From Prunella strophiata (lineage: Eukaryota; Chordata; Aves; Passeriformes; Prunellidae): a stretch of 64,000 bases of DNA. This document shows, piece by piece, positions 12,351 through 25,300 of this stretch (position 1 is the first letter of the stretch; every line of letters begins with the position of its first letter). Both the position numbers and the translations under genes were made by a program. Below the pieces are notes generated by a model, which saw nothing but the letters and a program-made list of their open reading frames with translations, had not been told where the DNA came from and did not search any database. The stretch is taken from positions 992,001 through 1,056,000 of the forward strand of contig JAZBQD010000031.1 in NCBI GenBank assembly GCA_036583965.1, read 5' to 3'.

Positions 12351-12463
12351 CTATCTCCGCAGAGGTCGATTGGAACAGGCTCCGTCCCTCCAAGGGCTCC
12401 TCCAGGACGGATCCGTTCTCCCGCTCGGAGAAGGTGTGGAGATCCACGGCCTTGTTCTCCATC
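12351..12463 (-). CDS. SCARA5: SCARA5, first coding exon
   Basis: Minus-strand ATG at 12462-12460 follows an acceptor-like TTTTTCTCCAGCAG. The exon ends at GAGATAG|GTGAGG and gives 37 codons plus one base. The peptide starts MENKAVDLHTFSE and continues EEPLEGRSLFQS. Mammalian SCARA5 starts MENKAMYLHTVSD and carries a matching D/EGRSL motif, so the identity is clear. It joins in frame to the transmembrane exon at 5012-5140 across an intron swollen by arrays. The segment is the cytoplasmic N-terminus of a type II membrane protein. Confidence 0.87.
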
Positions 12464-12654
12464 CTGCTGGAGAAAAACGGGAATGTCCCACGGGGCTGGG
12501 CCTCGGGGGATCCCAATCCCAATCCCAATCCCAATCTCGATCCCAATCCTAGCTCTGGCATCGGGATGGGGCAGGTGAGAGCCCACCTGCAGCTCCAGGA
12601 TCCCAAAATCAGTGGGACACGGAGCTGGAGCAGAGACCCCGGAGCTGATGCAGG

Positions 12655-12910
12655 CTGGGAGAGCTGGGAATGTGCAGCTGGATCAGGGGAGGATCCAGGG
12701 AATCCTTGGAGCCACTTCCCGATGCCAAAGGGGCTCCAGGAGAGCTGGGATTTGGGCAAGGGCTGGAGGGGCAGGAGCCAGGGAATGGCTTCCAGTGGGA
12801 AAGGGGAGCTTGGGATTGTGGGATCTGGGGAAGGAATTCCTGGCTGGGCTGGAATTCCCAGAGAATCCCGGCATCCTTGGCAGTGTCCAGGGCCAGGCTG
12901 GACGGGGTTT
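12655..12910 (+). mobile_element. CR1-like 3' fragment
   Basis: Starts gagagctgggaatgtgcagc, passes ggaatggcttccagtggg, aaggaattcctggctggg and cccagagaatcccgg, and ends ggcagtgtccagggccaggc, matching the CR1 3' word order. It lies about 190 bp upstream of the SCARA5 first coding exon. Confidence 0.55.
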
Positions 12911-13064
12911 GGAGCAGGGACAGATCCATGGATTCTGTTTTCCCTGGGAATTTGGTGCCGCTGGGGTTTTGTCACCCCCACCCCAGCTGAACCAGCAGCA
13001 CTCCCAGCTCTGGTCCCACTTCCAAGGGGGAAAAACCAGCCAGGAATTCCAGAGGGGTCTCAAA

Positions 13065-16000
13065 TCCCCGGCAGAACCGGGACAGAGAGATTCGGGACTG
13101 GAGCGCCCCTGGGAGACCCGGGACAGAGAGATTCGGGACAGGAGAATCCCGGGAGAACCGGGACAGAGAGATTCGGGACTGGAGCACCCCTGGGAGACCC
13201 GGGACAGAGAGATTCGGGACAGGAGAATCCCGGGAGAACCGGGACAGGGGAACCGGGACAGGGGAACCGGGACAGGAACTGGGACAAGAACCAGGATAAG
13301 GACTGGCATAGGAACGGGGACAGGGAGAGCCAGGATAGGAACTGGGACAGGGAGAACCGGGACAGAGAGATCGGGACAGGAGAATCCCGGGAGAACCGGG
13401 ACAGAGAGATTCGGGACAGGAGAATCCCGGGAGAACCGGGACAGAGAGATTCGGGACAGGAGAATCCCGGGAGAACCGGGACAGAGAGATTCGGGACAGG
13501 AGAATCCCCGGCAGAACCGGGACAGAGAGATCGGGACAGGAGAATCCCCGGCAGAACCGGGACAGAGGGATTCGGGACAGGAGAATCCCGGGAGAACCGG
13601 GACAGAGAGATTCGGGACAGGAGAATCCCCGGCAGAACCGGGACAGAGAGATTCGGGACAGGAGAATCCCCGGCAGAACCGGGACAGAGAGATTCGGGAC
13701 AGGAGAATCCCCGGCAGAACCGGGACAGGGAGAACCGGGACAGGGGAACCGGGACAGGGAGAACCGGGACAGAGGAATTTGGGACAGGAGAATCCCCGGC
13801 AGAACCGGGACCGAGGAATTCGGGACAGGAGAATCCCCGGCAGAACCGGGACAGAGAGATTCGGGACAGGAGAATCCCCGGCAGAACCGGGACAGAGAGA
13901 TTCGGGACTGCAGCGCCCCTGGGAGACCCGGGACAGAGGGATTCGGGACTGGAGCACCCCTGGGAGACCCGGGACAGAAGGATTCGGGACTGGAGCACCC
14001 CTGGGAGACCCGGGACAGAAGGATTCGGGACTGGAGCACCCCTGGGAGACCCGGGACAGAGAGATTCGGGACTGGAGCACCCCTGGGAGACCCGGGACAG
14101 AGGGATTCGGGACTGGAGCACCCCTGGGAGACCGGGACAGGAGAATCTCCCAGTAGGACCGGGACAGGGGAACCGGGACAGGAGAATCCCCGGCAGAACC
14201 GGGACAGAGAGATTCGGGACAGGAGAATCCCGGGAGAACCGGGACAGGAGAATCCCGGGAGAACCGGGACAGGAGAATCCCCGGCAGAACCGGGACAGAG
14301 AGATTCGGGACTGGAGCACCCCTGGGAGACCCGGGACAGAGAGATTCGGGACAGGAGAATCTCCCAGTAGGACCGGGACAGGAGGAACCGGGACAGGAGG
14401 AACCGGGACAGGGGAACCGGGACAGGAGAATCTCCCAGTAGGACCGGGACAGGGGAACCGGGACAGGAGAATCCCCGGCAGAACCGGGACAGAGAGATTC
14501 GGGACTGGAGCGCCCCTGGGAGACCCGGGACAGAGAGATTCGGGACAGGAGAATCCCGGGAGAACCGGGACAGGGAGAACCGGGACAGGAGAATCCCGGG
14601 AGAACCGGGACAGGGGAACCGGGACAGGAGAATCCCCGGCAGAACCGGGACAGAGAGATTCGGGACTGGAGCACCCCTGGGAGACCCGGGACAGAGGGAT
14701 TCGGGACTGGAGCGCCCCTGGGAGACCCGGGACAGAGAGATTCGGGACAGGAGAATCCCGGGAGAACCGGGACAGGGGAACCGGGACAGGGAGAACCGGG
14801 ACAGGGGAACCGGGACAGGAGAATCCCGGGAGAACCGGGACAGGAGAATCTCCCAGTAGGACCGGGACAGGGGAACCGGGACTGGGGAACCGGGACAGGG
14901 AGAACCGGGACAGGAGAATCTCCCGGTGGGACCGGGACAGGGGAACCGGGACAGGGGAACCGGGACAGGGGGACCGGGACAGGGGAACCGGGACAGGGGA
15001 ACCGGGACAGGAGGAACCGGGACAGGGGAACCGGGACAGGGAGAACCGGGACAGGGGAACCGGGACAGGGGAACCGGGACAGGGGAACCGGGACAGGGGA
15101 ACCGGGACAGGGAGAACCGGGACAGGAGAATCTCCCAGTAGGACCGGGACAGGGGAACCGGGACAGGGAGAACCGGGACAGGAGAATCTCCCAGTAGGAC
15201 CGGGACAGGGGAACCGGGACAGGGGAACCGGGACAGGAGAATCTCCCGGTGGGACCGGGACAAGCGGACCGGGACAGGAGAATCTCCCGGTGGGACCGGG
15301 ACAAGCGGACCGGGACAGGAGAATCTCCCGGTGGGACCGGGACAGGAGGAACCGGGACAGGAGGAACCGGGACAGGGAGAACCGGGACAGGGAGAACCGG
15401 GACAGGAGAATCTCCCGGTGGGACCGGGACAGGGGAACCGGGACAGGAGAATGTCCTGAGAGTACCGGGACAGGGGAACCGGGACAGGAGAATCTCCCGG
15501 TGGCACCGGGACAGGGGAACCGGGACAGGAGAATGTCCTGAGAGTACCGGGACAGGGGGACCGGGACAGGGGAACCGGGGCAGGAGAATCTCCCGGTGGG
15601 ACCAGGACAGGGGGACCGGGACAGGAGAATCTCCCGGTGGCACCGGGACAGGGGAACCGGGACAGGAAGAACCGGGACAGGAGAATCTCCCGGTGGCACC
15701 GGGACAGGGAGAACCGGGACAGGAGAATGTCCTGAGAGTACCGGGACAGGGGGACCGGGACAGGGAGAACCGGGACAGAAGAATCTCCCGGTGGGACCGG
15801 GACAGGAGAATCTCCCGGTGGGACCGGGACAGGGGAACCGGGACAGGAGAATCTCCCAGTAGGACCGGGACAGGGGAACCGGGACAGGAGAACCGGGACA
15901 GGGGAACCGGGACAGGAGAATCTCCCGGTGGGACCGGGACAGGGGAACCGGGACAGGAGAACCGGGACAGGAGAATCTCCCGGTGGGACCGGGACAGTGG

Positions 16001-16165
16001 GAACCGGGACAGGAGAACCGGGACAGGAGAATCTCCCGGTGAGACCGGGACAGGGGAACGGGACAGGAGAATCTCCCAGTAGGACCGGGACAGGAGAACC
16101 GGGACAGGGGAACCGGGACAGGAGAATCCCCGGCAGAACCGGGACAGGGGAACCGGGACAGGAGA
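13065..16165. repeat. Minisatellite of aaccgggacaggggaaccgg units
   Basis: About 3.1 kb mixing gggacaggggaacc, gagaatcccgggagaacc, ggagaatctcccggtggg and gactggagcacccctggg modules. The module mix drifts along the array: gattcggg types dominate before 14.7 kb, and tctcccggtggg and tgtcctgagagtacc types after 15.2 kb. This suggests several separate local expansions. Lies upstream of SCARA5 exon sequence. Confidence 0.95.
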
Positions 16166-17870
16166 ATCGGGGCTGGAATATTCCCGGGAAATGGAGAGAG
16201 AGGGAATCGGGGCTGGAATATTCCCGGGAAATGGAGAGAGAGGGAATCGGGGCTGGAATATTCCCGGGAAATGGAGAGAGGGGGAATCGGGGCTGGAATA
16301 TTCCCGGGAAATGGAGAGAGGGGGAATCGGGGCTGGAATATTCCCGGGAAATGGAGAGGGAGGAATCGGGGCTGGAATATTCCTGGGAAATGGAGAGAGG
16401 GGGAATCGGGGCTGGAATGTTCCCGGGAAATGGAGAGAGAGGGAATCGGGGCTGGAATATTCCCGGGAAATGGAGAGAGAGGGAATCGGGGCTGGAATAT
16501 TCCCGGGAAATGGAGAGAGAGGGAATCGGGGCTGGAATATTCCCTAGGAATGGAGAGAGAGGGAATCGGGGCTGGAATATTCCTGGGAAATGGAGAGAGA
16601 GGGAATCGGGGCTGGAATATCCCGGGAAATGGAGAGAGAGGAATCGGGGCTGGAATATTCCCTAGGAATGGAGAGAGAGGGAATCGGGGCTGGAATATTC
16701 CCGGGAAATGGAGAGAGAGGGAATCGGGGCTGGAATATTCCCGGAAATGGAGAGAGAGGGAATCGGGGCTGGAATATTCCCTAGGAATGGAGAGAGAGGA
16801 GGAATCGGGGCTGGAATATTCCCTAGGAATGGAGAGAGAGGGAATCGGGGCTGGAATATTCCCGGGAAATGGAGAGAGAGGGAATCGGGGCTGGAATGTT
16901 CCCGGGAAATGGAGAGAGAGGGAATCGGGGCTGGAATATTCCCTAGGAATGGAGAGAGAGGGAATCGGGGCTGGAATATTCCCGGGAAATGGAGAGAGAG
17001 GGAATCGGGGCTGGAATATTCCCTAGGAATGGAGAGAGGGGGAATCGGGGCTGGAATATTCCCAGGAAATGGAGAGAGAGGGAATCGGGGCTGGAATATT
17101 CCCGGGAAATGGAGAGAGGAGGAATCGGGGCTGGAATGTTCCCGGGAAATGGAGAGAAGAGGGAATCGGGGCTGGAATATTCCCGGGAAATGGAGAGAGA
17201 GAGGGAATCGGGGCTGGAATATTCCCGGAAATGGAGAGAGAGGGAATCGGGGCTGGAATATTCCCGGAAATGGAGAGAGAGGAATCGGGGCTGGAATATT
17301 CCCGGAAATGGAGAGAGAGGAGGAATCGGGGCTGGAATATTCCTGGGAAATGGAGAGAGGGGGAATCGGGGCTGGAATGTTCCCGGGAAATGGAGAGAGA
17401 GGGAATCGGGGCTGGAATATTCCCGGGAAATGGAGAGAGAGGGAATCGGGGCTGGAATATTCCCGGGAAATGGAGAGAGAGGGAATCGGGGCTGGAATAT
17501 TCCCGGGAAATGGAGAGAGAGGAGGAATCGGGGCTGGAATATTCCTGGGAAATGGAGAGAGAGGGAATCGGGGCTGGAATATTCCCTAGGAATGGAGAGA
17601 GAGGGAATCGGGGCTGGAATATTCCCGGGAAATGGAGAGAGAGGGAATCGGGGCTGGAATATTCCCTAGGAAATGGAGAGAGAGGGAATCGGGGCTGGAA
17701 TATTCCCTAGGAATGGAGAGAGAAGGAATCGGGGCTGGAATATTCCCGGGAAATGGAGAGAGGGGGAATCGGGGCTGGAATATTCCCGGGAAATGGAGAG
17801 AGAGGGAATCGGGGCTGGGATATTCCCTAGGAATGGAGAAAGAGGGAATTGGGGCTGGAATATTCCCAGG
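16165..17870. repeat. About 38-40 bp ggaatcggggctggaatatt minisatellite
   Basis: Roughly 44 units of ggaatcggggctggaatatt followed by cccgggaaatggagagaga. The recurring variant ccctaggaatgg replaces cccgggaaatgg in about a quarter of the units. It begins abruptly where the preceding array ends. Confidence 0.95.
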
Positions 17871-18299
17871 ATGAACTCCCAACTCCCGGCCAGCAGGAGA
17901 ACCCAAAACCCTGCTGCACCCACCAGGGAAACTGAGGCACGGAGCGCCAGAGGGGAATGTCTGGAATGATCCCAAACCCTTTGGGCTCTGTGGGAGCAGG
18001 GAATGACCATCCGGGATGAAGGGAAGGGCCTGGATTTGTCTTTTCTCCAGGAAAGGCCGATTTTGGGGATATTTTCCTGGATTTTGGGAGATTCCAGCAG
18101 GCTTTGGTTGCTTTTCCTCCTCCTCGGTTTCCATCCGTGGATTTGTTCCATGATGGCTCCGGGTTGGATTCTGGCCAGAATCCTCTGGATTCTGCTGGAA
18201 ATGTGGGATGAGGAGGGAAAAAGAGATTTATAAAATTATTAATATGGAATAAAAACAGCTCCGGAGCCGGGAATGAGTTTTGGTGTCAACGTGGCTCAA
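17871..18299. other. No gene recognised
   Basis: Unique-looking spacer between two arrays. I see no exon with family resemblance on either strand. Confidence 0.5.
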
Positions 18300-18825
18300 A
18301 TAATTCCATGGAATTCTGGAATTGCTGAGGTGGGAAAAGCCATTGGAGATGAGGAAATCCATGTTGGGAGCAGTGGTGGATCTGAGCTGTTTATTTGGGA
18401 ATGTGGGGTGGAATTCTGGAATTTCTGAGGTGGGAAAAGCCATTGGAGATGAGGAACTCCATGTTGGGAGCAGTGGTGGATCCGAGCTGTTTATTTGGGA
18501 ATGTGGGGTGGGAATTCTGGAATTACTGAGGTGGAAGAAACCCTCAGAGATGAGGAACTCCATGTTGGGAGCAGTGGTGGATCCGAGCTGTTTATTTGGG
18601 AATGTGGGGTGGGAATTCTGGAATTTCTGAGGTGGGAAAAGCCCTTGGAGATGAGGAACTCCATGTTGGGAGCAGTGGTGGATCCGAGCTGTTTATTTGG
18701 GAATGTGGGGTGGAATTCTGGAATTACCGAGGTGGGAAAAGCCATTGGAGATGAGGAACTCCATGTTGGGAGCAGTGGTGGATCCGAGCTGTTTATTTGG
18801 GAATGTGGGGTGGGAAAAGACAGCC
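18300..18825. repeat. 100-bp tandem repeat, about 5 units
   Basis: Units of about 100 bp carry aggtgggaaaagccattgga, gatgaggaactccatgttgg, gagcagtggtggatccgagc and tgtttatttgggaatgtggg. Units start near 18329, 18429, 18529, 18629 and 18729 and differ at few sites. Confidence 0.92.
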
Positions 18826-18914
18826 AGAGCCCCAAAGCTGATCCCGAACCCTCTGGATCCCAGGTGGGAGAAGCTGAGTCAGACCTGGGAGCAAATCCCA
18901 AATCCTCCCGATCC

Positions 18915-19000
18915 CTGGAATATCCCAGGCCAGGCTGGATCACCCTGGGATCGGGGAAGGATCCCAGCCCATGGAATGGGGTTGGATTTCCTCCTTCCCA
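18915..19000 (+). mobile_element. CR1-like tail fragment
   Basis: Short match: aatatcccaggccaggctgg, atcaccctgggat, then cccagcccatggaatggggt, resembling the CR1 segment just before its 3' end. Confidence 0.4.
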
Positions 19001-19549
19001 CCCACAGAGACAATTCCATGAGGAATTTTCCATGAGGAATTTCCCTTTCCAAGGTTCTCCCGATGACATTTTCCCACAGGAATCTCTCCCTGAGCTCATT
19101 CCTGGCTCCGAGCTGGAATTTTTATGGAACACCTCCAGGGCGGGTGCTGCACCGGCATTCCCAGGAATTTCCAGGTGGAATTTGGACCCTGGGTGTTGCA
19201 ACCGAGGGAGGCTTGGTTGGATTTTGGGAACAATTCCAGCTTGGAAAGGTTTTCAAGCTCTTCCCCTGCCCGGGACAGAGTGGAGCTCCCATTCCTGCAG
19301 GGACTGGAAATCCCTTGGATTTGGGGGGACAGGGATCAGGGCTGGGAATGGTTGGATCTGAGGGATCCGAGGGCTTTTCCAAGCTCCACAATTCCATGAT
19401 TTTATGGACAATGGGACTCCCCCCAGCTTTCCCTGGAATGGGAGGATCCAGGGAACGGGAATGGGTGGGGACATTCCTTGTAGGATGATCCCGGGGAATC
19501 TTCGGATTCTGGGATGGTTTTTGTGGGAAGAGGATTCCAGGATCTTCCA

Positions 19550-19690
19550 GCTCCACCCCAGTTCCATGGGCACCTCCCACCATGCCAGGGTGATCCAAAT
19601 TTTCTTTGCACATTCCCAGGGATTCTCTGGGAATTCCAGCCCAACCCCTCCCCACACTCCCAGCCAGGAATTCCTTCCCAAAATCCCAAA
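19550..19690 (-). mobile_element. CR1-like fragment, reverse orientation
   Basis: The reverse strand reads the CR1-type words (aaggaattcctggctggg, cccagagaatccctgg, aatgtgc, ggtgggaggtgcccatgg). Flanking 18.8-20.2 kb otherwise shows no recognisable gene. Confidence 0.45.
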
Positions 19691-20169
19691 CTTTCCAGTT
19701 TAAACCACTTCTTTTCCATGATTTCCCCCCCGATCCCAGCTCCATCCCCACATTCCAGCCTCGCCCTTTTCCCGGGAGCTCCCGGTGCGAATCCCACCCG
19801 AACAGGGAATCCTGGAATGCCGGGACACCGGGAATGGACACCCCCGTGCCAGCGGGCAGGGCTGGGTGGGATTTTGGGCAGGAATTCCTCCCTCTGGAGC
19901 TCCCCGGGATGCAATTCCCGAGCTCTTGGTGCCCTCTAAAGGCCTGGAGCGGGAGGAGCTGCGGAGCGATCCCGAGAGGGGAAAAAATCCATGGAAAAGC
20001 AAAAAATTCCTCCCTTGGATCCAGATTTGAACTGGGAGTGGGTCCAGACCCAAGGGAGGATTTGGGATCGCCCGTTCCAGGTGGGAACATCCCTGAAACT
20101 TGAAAAGGACCTTCGGGATCCGTATCCTTGTCGCAGGGGAGCCCTGAGATTCCTCAAAGAAATTCCCGG

Positions 20170-21480
20170 ATCGCTCCACATCCTGACTTTTTCCTTTATT
20201 TTCCTCCTTTCCCCTGTTTTTCCCAAGTTTTTTTCCTTTCCCCGTTTTAATTTATTTTCTTCGGTTTCCCGGGTTTGTTGCTTCGTTTTCACCTCGTTTT
20301 TCCCCCACCTTTTCCATAATTTCCTTTTCCTCCTTTTTCTCTTTTTCCTTTCCTTTTCCTCCTTCCTCGGCTCCTCCGGGACATATCCCGGTTGAATTTT
20401 TTTTTTTTGTAAAGGTTGTTGTGTTCGTGATCCCATTTAGCTCTTCCACTTCCTGCAGTTTCCCCCATTCCCAACTTCCTGTCAGCTGGGCAAAGGGAAA
20501 GGGTGGAAAAATGGGGAAAAGTGGTGGTAACTTGGGACAATTTTTGCACCTGGTGAAAGTGGGACAAAAATGGGGGTTCATTGAAAAACGTGTAAAATCC
20601 ACGAGGACCCACTTTCTTCCTTCTCCCTTTTTGTACACCATTGTCCTTTTCCCCCTTTCCCCCCCCTTTTTCCCTCTTTTTCCCCCGCCTCTTCCCACAG
20701 TTTCCCTTGGTTCCCCTTTGCCCCTTTTCCCCCCCTCCCTTTTTTTCCACCTTTTTCCCTCTTTTTGAAATAACAGGAAACGAACATTGTAAAGTTGAGG
20801 GAAAAGTTTCAAAAAGTGGAAAAAAGTTTTGTTGTTTGGTGGCCAAAGTTGTAAACAGTATTTTTAATATTAAACTTGTAAAAAAATTTAAAATTTAAAA
20901 AATTTGAAAAGTTAATTGGTGGAAAAACAAATATAGGTCAAAAATTGTAAAATTTCAAAATTAAAGGAAATTGAAATTCCCTTCCCTTCCCTTCCTTCCC
21001 TTCCCTTCCCTTCCCTTCCCTTCCTTCCCATTCCCCCTTCCCTTCCCTTCCCTTCCCTTCCCTTCCCTTCACTTCTTCTTCCAATTCCCTTCCATTCCCT
21101 TCCCTTCCCTTCCCTTCCCTTCCCTTCCCTTCCCTTCCCTTCCCTTCCCCCCTGTCCCCTTCCCTTCCCTTCCCTGTCCCTTCCCTTCCCTTCCTTCCTT
21201 CCTTTCTTCCCTTTCCCTTTTCTTTCTTTCCTTTTCTTCTCCCTCTCTTTTTCTCCTTCTTCTCCTCTTCTTCCCTCTTCTTTTTTTCTTTTCTTCTTCT
21301 TCTTTTCTTCTCTCTTTTCTTTTCCCCCCGTCTTCTTACCACTTCCCCCCCTCCTTTCTCTTTCTCTTTCTTTTTTTTCTCCCTTTTTCCCTCTCCTCGT
21401 CCTTCCCCTTCTCCCCCGAAGCCTCCAGCATCGGAGTCGCTCCTCTCTTCTCGCTGATATCTCACTGTTTCTTTTTTTCC
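20170..21480. repeat. Pyrimidine-rich tract with a (cttcc)n core
   Basis: Long C/T-rich sequence on the plus strand. The core 20980-21200 is almost pure ccctt pentamers, flanked by tttcccc and cttcttctt runs. Nothing coding is supported; the long Phe/Ser/Pro and Lys/Glu/Gly frames are compositional. Confidence 0.88.
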
Positions 21481-22080
21481 GTTTTTTCCAGCATCTAGTT
21501 AGTCAGCCCATTTTTCCCCACCTTACTTCTCCATTTCCGTACTAAACCCCTCCCACTCCCTTTTTTCGTCTTACTACTTGTCCCACCTGGTATCCTTTTC
21601 TCCTGTTCTCGTTACCCATCCCCTTCTTCTTCCTTAGCCGTTCTCATCACGTTTCCACTTCCCTCCCTACCTTATCTATCTCTCTCCCCCGTGAATAGAG
21701 ACACCTCTTGTTTTTCACGTATCCCTTATAGGATCACCATGCCGGGTAATCAATTACCGTCCGTTTGCCGGTGGTTTCTACTCCGTTGTCTCTCTTCCTT
21801 ATTTTTCCGTCCGTCCCGCCCCTTCTTATTCTGCCCTGGTACGTTCCTAGGTGAGTTTTGTGTAATTTCGTTCGGTCGGGAGTTTGTGGTGGGGGAGCTC
21901 CGGGGGGGGGGGTGGTCCCCCCCGCTGATTCTTACTTCCGTGGTTTCACAATCCGAGAATATTGGGAAAGACGGCAGGGGGGGCAGGCAGAAAGGGAATG
22001 TTGTTTGAGGTGTAATCAAATTTTTTTTCTTTTTTTTCCTTTGTAATCGGTTCTTCTTGGTATATTGAATTCGTTCGTGG
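21480..22080. other. Compositionally odd island, unrecognised
   Basis: Near-random mixed sequence, rich in cgt, tta and ccg words that are rare elsewhere in the window. It lacks the ggaattcc and ggatcc vocabulary of its neighbours. No gene or element was recognised. It lies between a pyrimidine tract and a G-homopolymer region, where assemblies are often poor. Confidence 0.5.
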
Positions 22081-22136
22081 GTCCCTAATCCATGAATCCT
22101 GAATCCTTGGGAATGGCTGGAGTGGGATAGGAAATG

Positions 22137-22167
<31 letters not shown>

Positions 22168-25100
22168 TCTGATCCATGGATGGGCCGCTGGAATAGGATT
22201 GGGAATTTTGGGAGGAGAAGAATGCTTTTTCTTATTCTACAAACCTGAGTCTAATTAAGGTTCTGTTCGTCAATCCTGTGATTCGCTCTTCAACGGGCGT
22301 TTTGCATATGCAACTTTACGTGAGACCAGGGTTTTCCCTCTCTTGTCATTTGTTCATATTTCAGCTAGTCGTCGGGAGGGGTCTGATCCATGAATCCTGA
22401 ATCCTTGGGAATGGCTGGAGTGGGATAGGAAATGTTGGGGGGGGGGGGGGTCTGATCCATGGATGGCACTGGGAATGGGCTTGGGGATTTTGGAAGGGGT
22501 CTAATCCATGAATCCTGAATCCTTGGGAATGGCTGGAGTGGGATAGGGAATGTTGGGAGGGGTCTGATCCATGAATCCTAAATATTTGGGAATGGCTGGA
22601 ATGGGACAGGGAATGTTGGGAGGGGTCTGATCCATGGATGGCACTGGGAATGATATAGGAAGTTTTGGAAGTGGTTTAATCCATGTAATTTTTTTTCCTG
22701 GGAATGGCTGGATTGGGAATGTTGGGAGGGTCCTAATCCATGTCCTGAATCCTTGGGAATGGCTGGAATGGGATCGGAAATTTTTGTGGTTCCCCCCCCC
22801 CAATCCTCATCCTTTTTTTCCTGGGAATGGCTGGAATGGGACAGGGAATGTTGGGAGGGGTCTGATCCATGAATCCTGAATCCTTGGGAATGGCTGGAGT
22901 GGGATAGGAAATGTTGGGGGGGGGGGGGGGGGTCTGATCCATGGGTGGCCCACTAGTGATGGGCATCCTTTAATGTTGGGATGTCGGGGTTTCTTACTTC
23001 CATGAAAATCCTGAATTCCTTGGGACTTGGCTGTGGAAGTGAGGAATAAGGGATGTGGGAGGGGAGGGGTCTGATCATTAATATGTCCCTAAAAAATATT
23101 TTGTGCATTTGATTTCTGTGCATTGTTACATAAGAATTTAGATTTTTGTTTTTCTTGGAGGATTTTTTCATGTAATGTTTTTCATTTTTGTTTTTTTTTT
23201 TGGCTATTCTGTTTTTCGGATATCGTCCGATTGTCCTGACTTGATTTTTTCACCGCGTTTTCCTTCCAATACATGGCTTGGCCTGTGTGTATTAATTGTG
23301 TTTAATCCATGTAATTTTTTTTTTTCCTGGGAATGGCTGGATTTTTTTCCTTGGGAATGTTGGGAGGGTCCTAATCCATGTCCTGAATCCTTGGGAATGG
23401 CTGGAAGGGATAGGAATTTTGGGGGTTCCAATCTATATCCTTTTTTCCTGGGAATGGCTGGAATGGGACAGGAATGTTGGGAGGGTCCTAATCCATGAAT
23501 CCTGAATCCTTGGGAATGGCTGGAATGGCTCGGGAATGTTGGGGGGGGGGGGGGTCTGATCCATGGGTGGCACTGGGAATGGGATTGGGAATGTTGGGAG
23601 GGGTCTGATCCATGAATCCTGAATCCTTGGGAATGGCTGGAGTGGGATAGGAAATGTTGGGGGGGGTCTGATCCATGAATCCTGAATCCTTGGGAATGGC
23701 TGGAATGGGATAGGGAATGTCGGGAGGGGTCTGATCCATGAATCCTGAATCCTTGGGAATGGCTGGAATGGGATAGGGAATGTTGGGAGGGGTCTGATCC
23801 ATGGATGGCACTGGGAATGGGCTTGGGGATTTTGGAAGGGGTCTAATCCATGAATCCTGAATCCTTGGGAATGGCTGGAGTGGGATAGGGAATGTTGGGA
23901 GGGGTCTGATCCATGAATCCTAAATATTTGGGAATGGCTGGAATGGGACAGGGAATGTTGGGAGGGGTCTGATCCATGAATCCTAAATATTTGGGAATGG
24001 CTGGAATGGGACAGGGAATGTTGGGAGGGGTCTGATCCATGGATGGCACTGGGAATGATATAGGAAGTTTTGGAAGTGGTTTAATCCATGTAATTTTTTT
24101 TCCTGGGAATGGCTGGATTGGGAATGTTGGGAGGGTCCTAATCCATGTCCTGAATCCTTGGGAATGGCTGGAATGGGATAGGAAATTTTGGGGGTTCCAA
24201 TCTATATCCTTTTTTCCTGGGAATGGCTGGAATGGGACAGGAAATGTTGGGAGGGGTCTGATCCATGAAACCTGAATCCTTGGGAATGGCTGGGAATGGG
24301 ATCGGGAATGTTGGGGGGTTCTGATCCATGGGTGGCACTGGGAATGGGCTTGGGGATTTTGGAAGGGGTCTAATCCATGAATCCTGAATCCTTGGGAATG
24401 GCTGGAGTGGGATAGGGAATGTTGGGAGGGATCTGATCCATGAATCCTAAATATTTGGGAATGGCTGGAATGGGACAGGGAATGTTGGGAGGGGTCTGGT
24501 CCATGGATGCCACTGGGAATGATATAGGAAGTTTTGGAAGTGGCTTAATCCATGTAATTTTTTTTCCTGAGAATGGCTGGATTTTTTTCCTGGGAATGTT
24601 GGGAGGGTCCTGATCCATGGATGGCACTGGGAATGGGCTTGGGGATTTTGGAAGTGGTTTAATCCATGTAATTTTTTTCCTGGGAATGGCTGGATTGGGA
24701 ATGTTGAGAGGGGTCCTAATCCATGTCCTGAATCCTTGGGAATGGCTGGAATGGGATAGGAAATTTTGGGGGTCCCAATCTATATCCTTTTTTCCTGGGA
24801 ATGGCTGGAATGGGACAGGAAATGTTGGGAGGGGTCTGATCCATGAAACCTGAATCCTTGGGAATGGCTGGAGTGGGATAGGGAATGTTGGGGGGGTCTG
24901 ATCCATGGGTGGCACTGGGAATGGGATTGGGAATGTTGGGAGGGGTCTGATCCATGAATCCTGAATCTTTGGGAATGGCTGGAGTGGGACAGGGAATGTT
25001 GGGAGGGGTCTGATCCATGAATCCTGAATCTTTGGGAATGGCTGGAGTGGGACAGGGAATGTTGGGAGGGGTCTGATCCATGAAACCTGAATCCTTGGGA

Positions 25101-25300
25101 ATGGCTGGAATGGGACAGGGAATGTTGGGGGGGTCTGATCCATGAATCCTGAATCCTTGGGAATGGCTGGAGTGGGATTGGGAATGTTGGGAGGGGTCTG
25201 ATTTGTTTCCTGAATCCTTGGGAATGGCTGGAGTGGGACAGGGAATTTTAGTGGGGTCTTATCCATGCCCTGTTTCCTTGGGAATTCCTGGAAGGATCCA
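22080..25300. repeat. About 75-bp tccatgaatcctgaatcctt minisatellite
   Basis: More than 35 units of the type tgatccatgaatcctgaatc, cttgggaatggctggagtgg, gataggaaatgttgggaggg, with variants carrying a taattttttttcctgggaat insert or an atggatggcactgggaat module. Contains G runs up to about 29 bases (22139-22167). Two unrelated islands interrupt it, 22215-22375 and about 22975-23290. Confidence 0.93.

Noticed and set aside
5012..12463. SCARA3 as the identity of the scavenger receptor exons
   Set aside because: SCARA3 neighbours CLU in human, but the MENKA start and GLYLLV...LVGIFILA segment match SCARA5.
8173..12552. Open reading frames over 1000 residues across the 12-bp array
   Set aside because: A stop-free 12-mer is open in several frames on both strands. 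The VDPE, WIQR and GSTS repeats have no start context or flanking domain, and the SCARA5 exons show the region is intronic.
12972..15699. Long Pro/Ser/Arg-rich frames on the minus strand
   Set aside because: Translation of the accgggacagggg array with no family resemblance.
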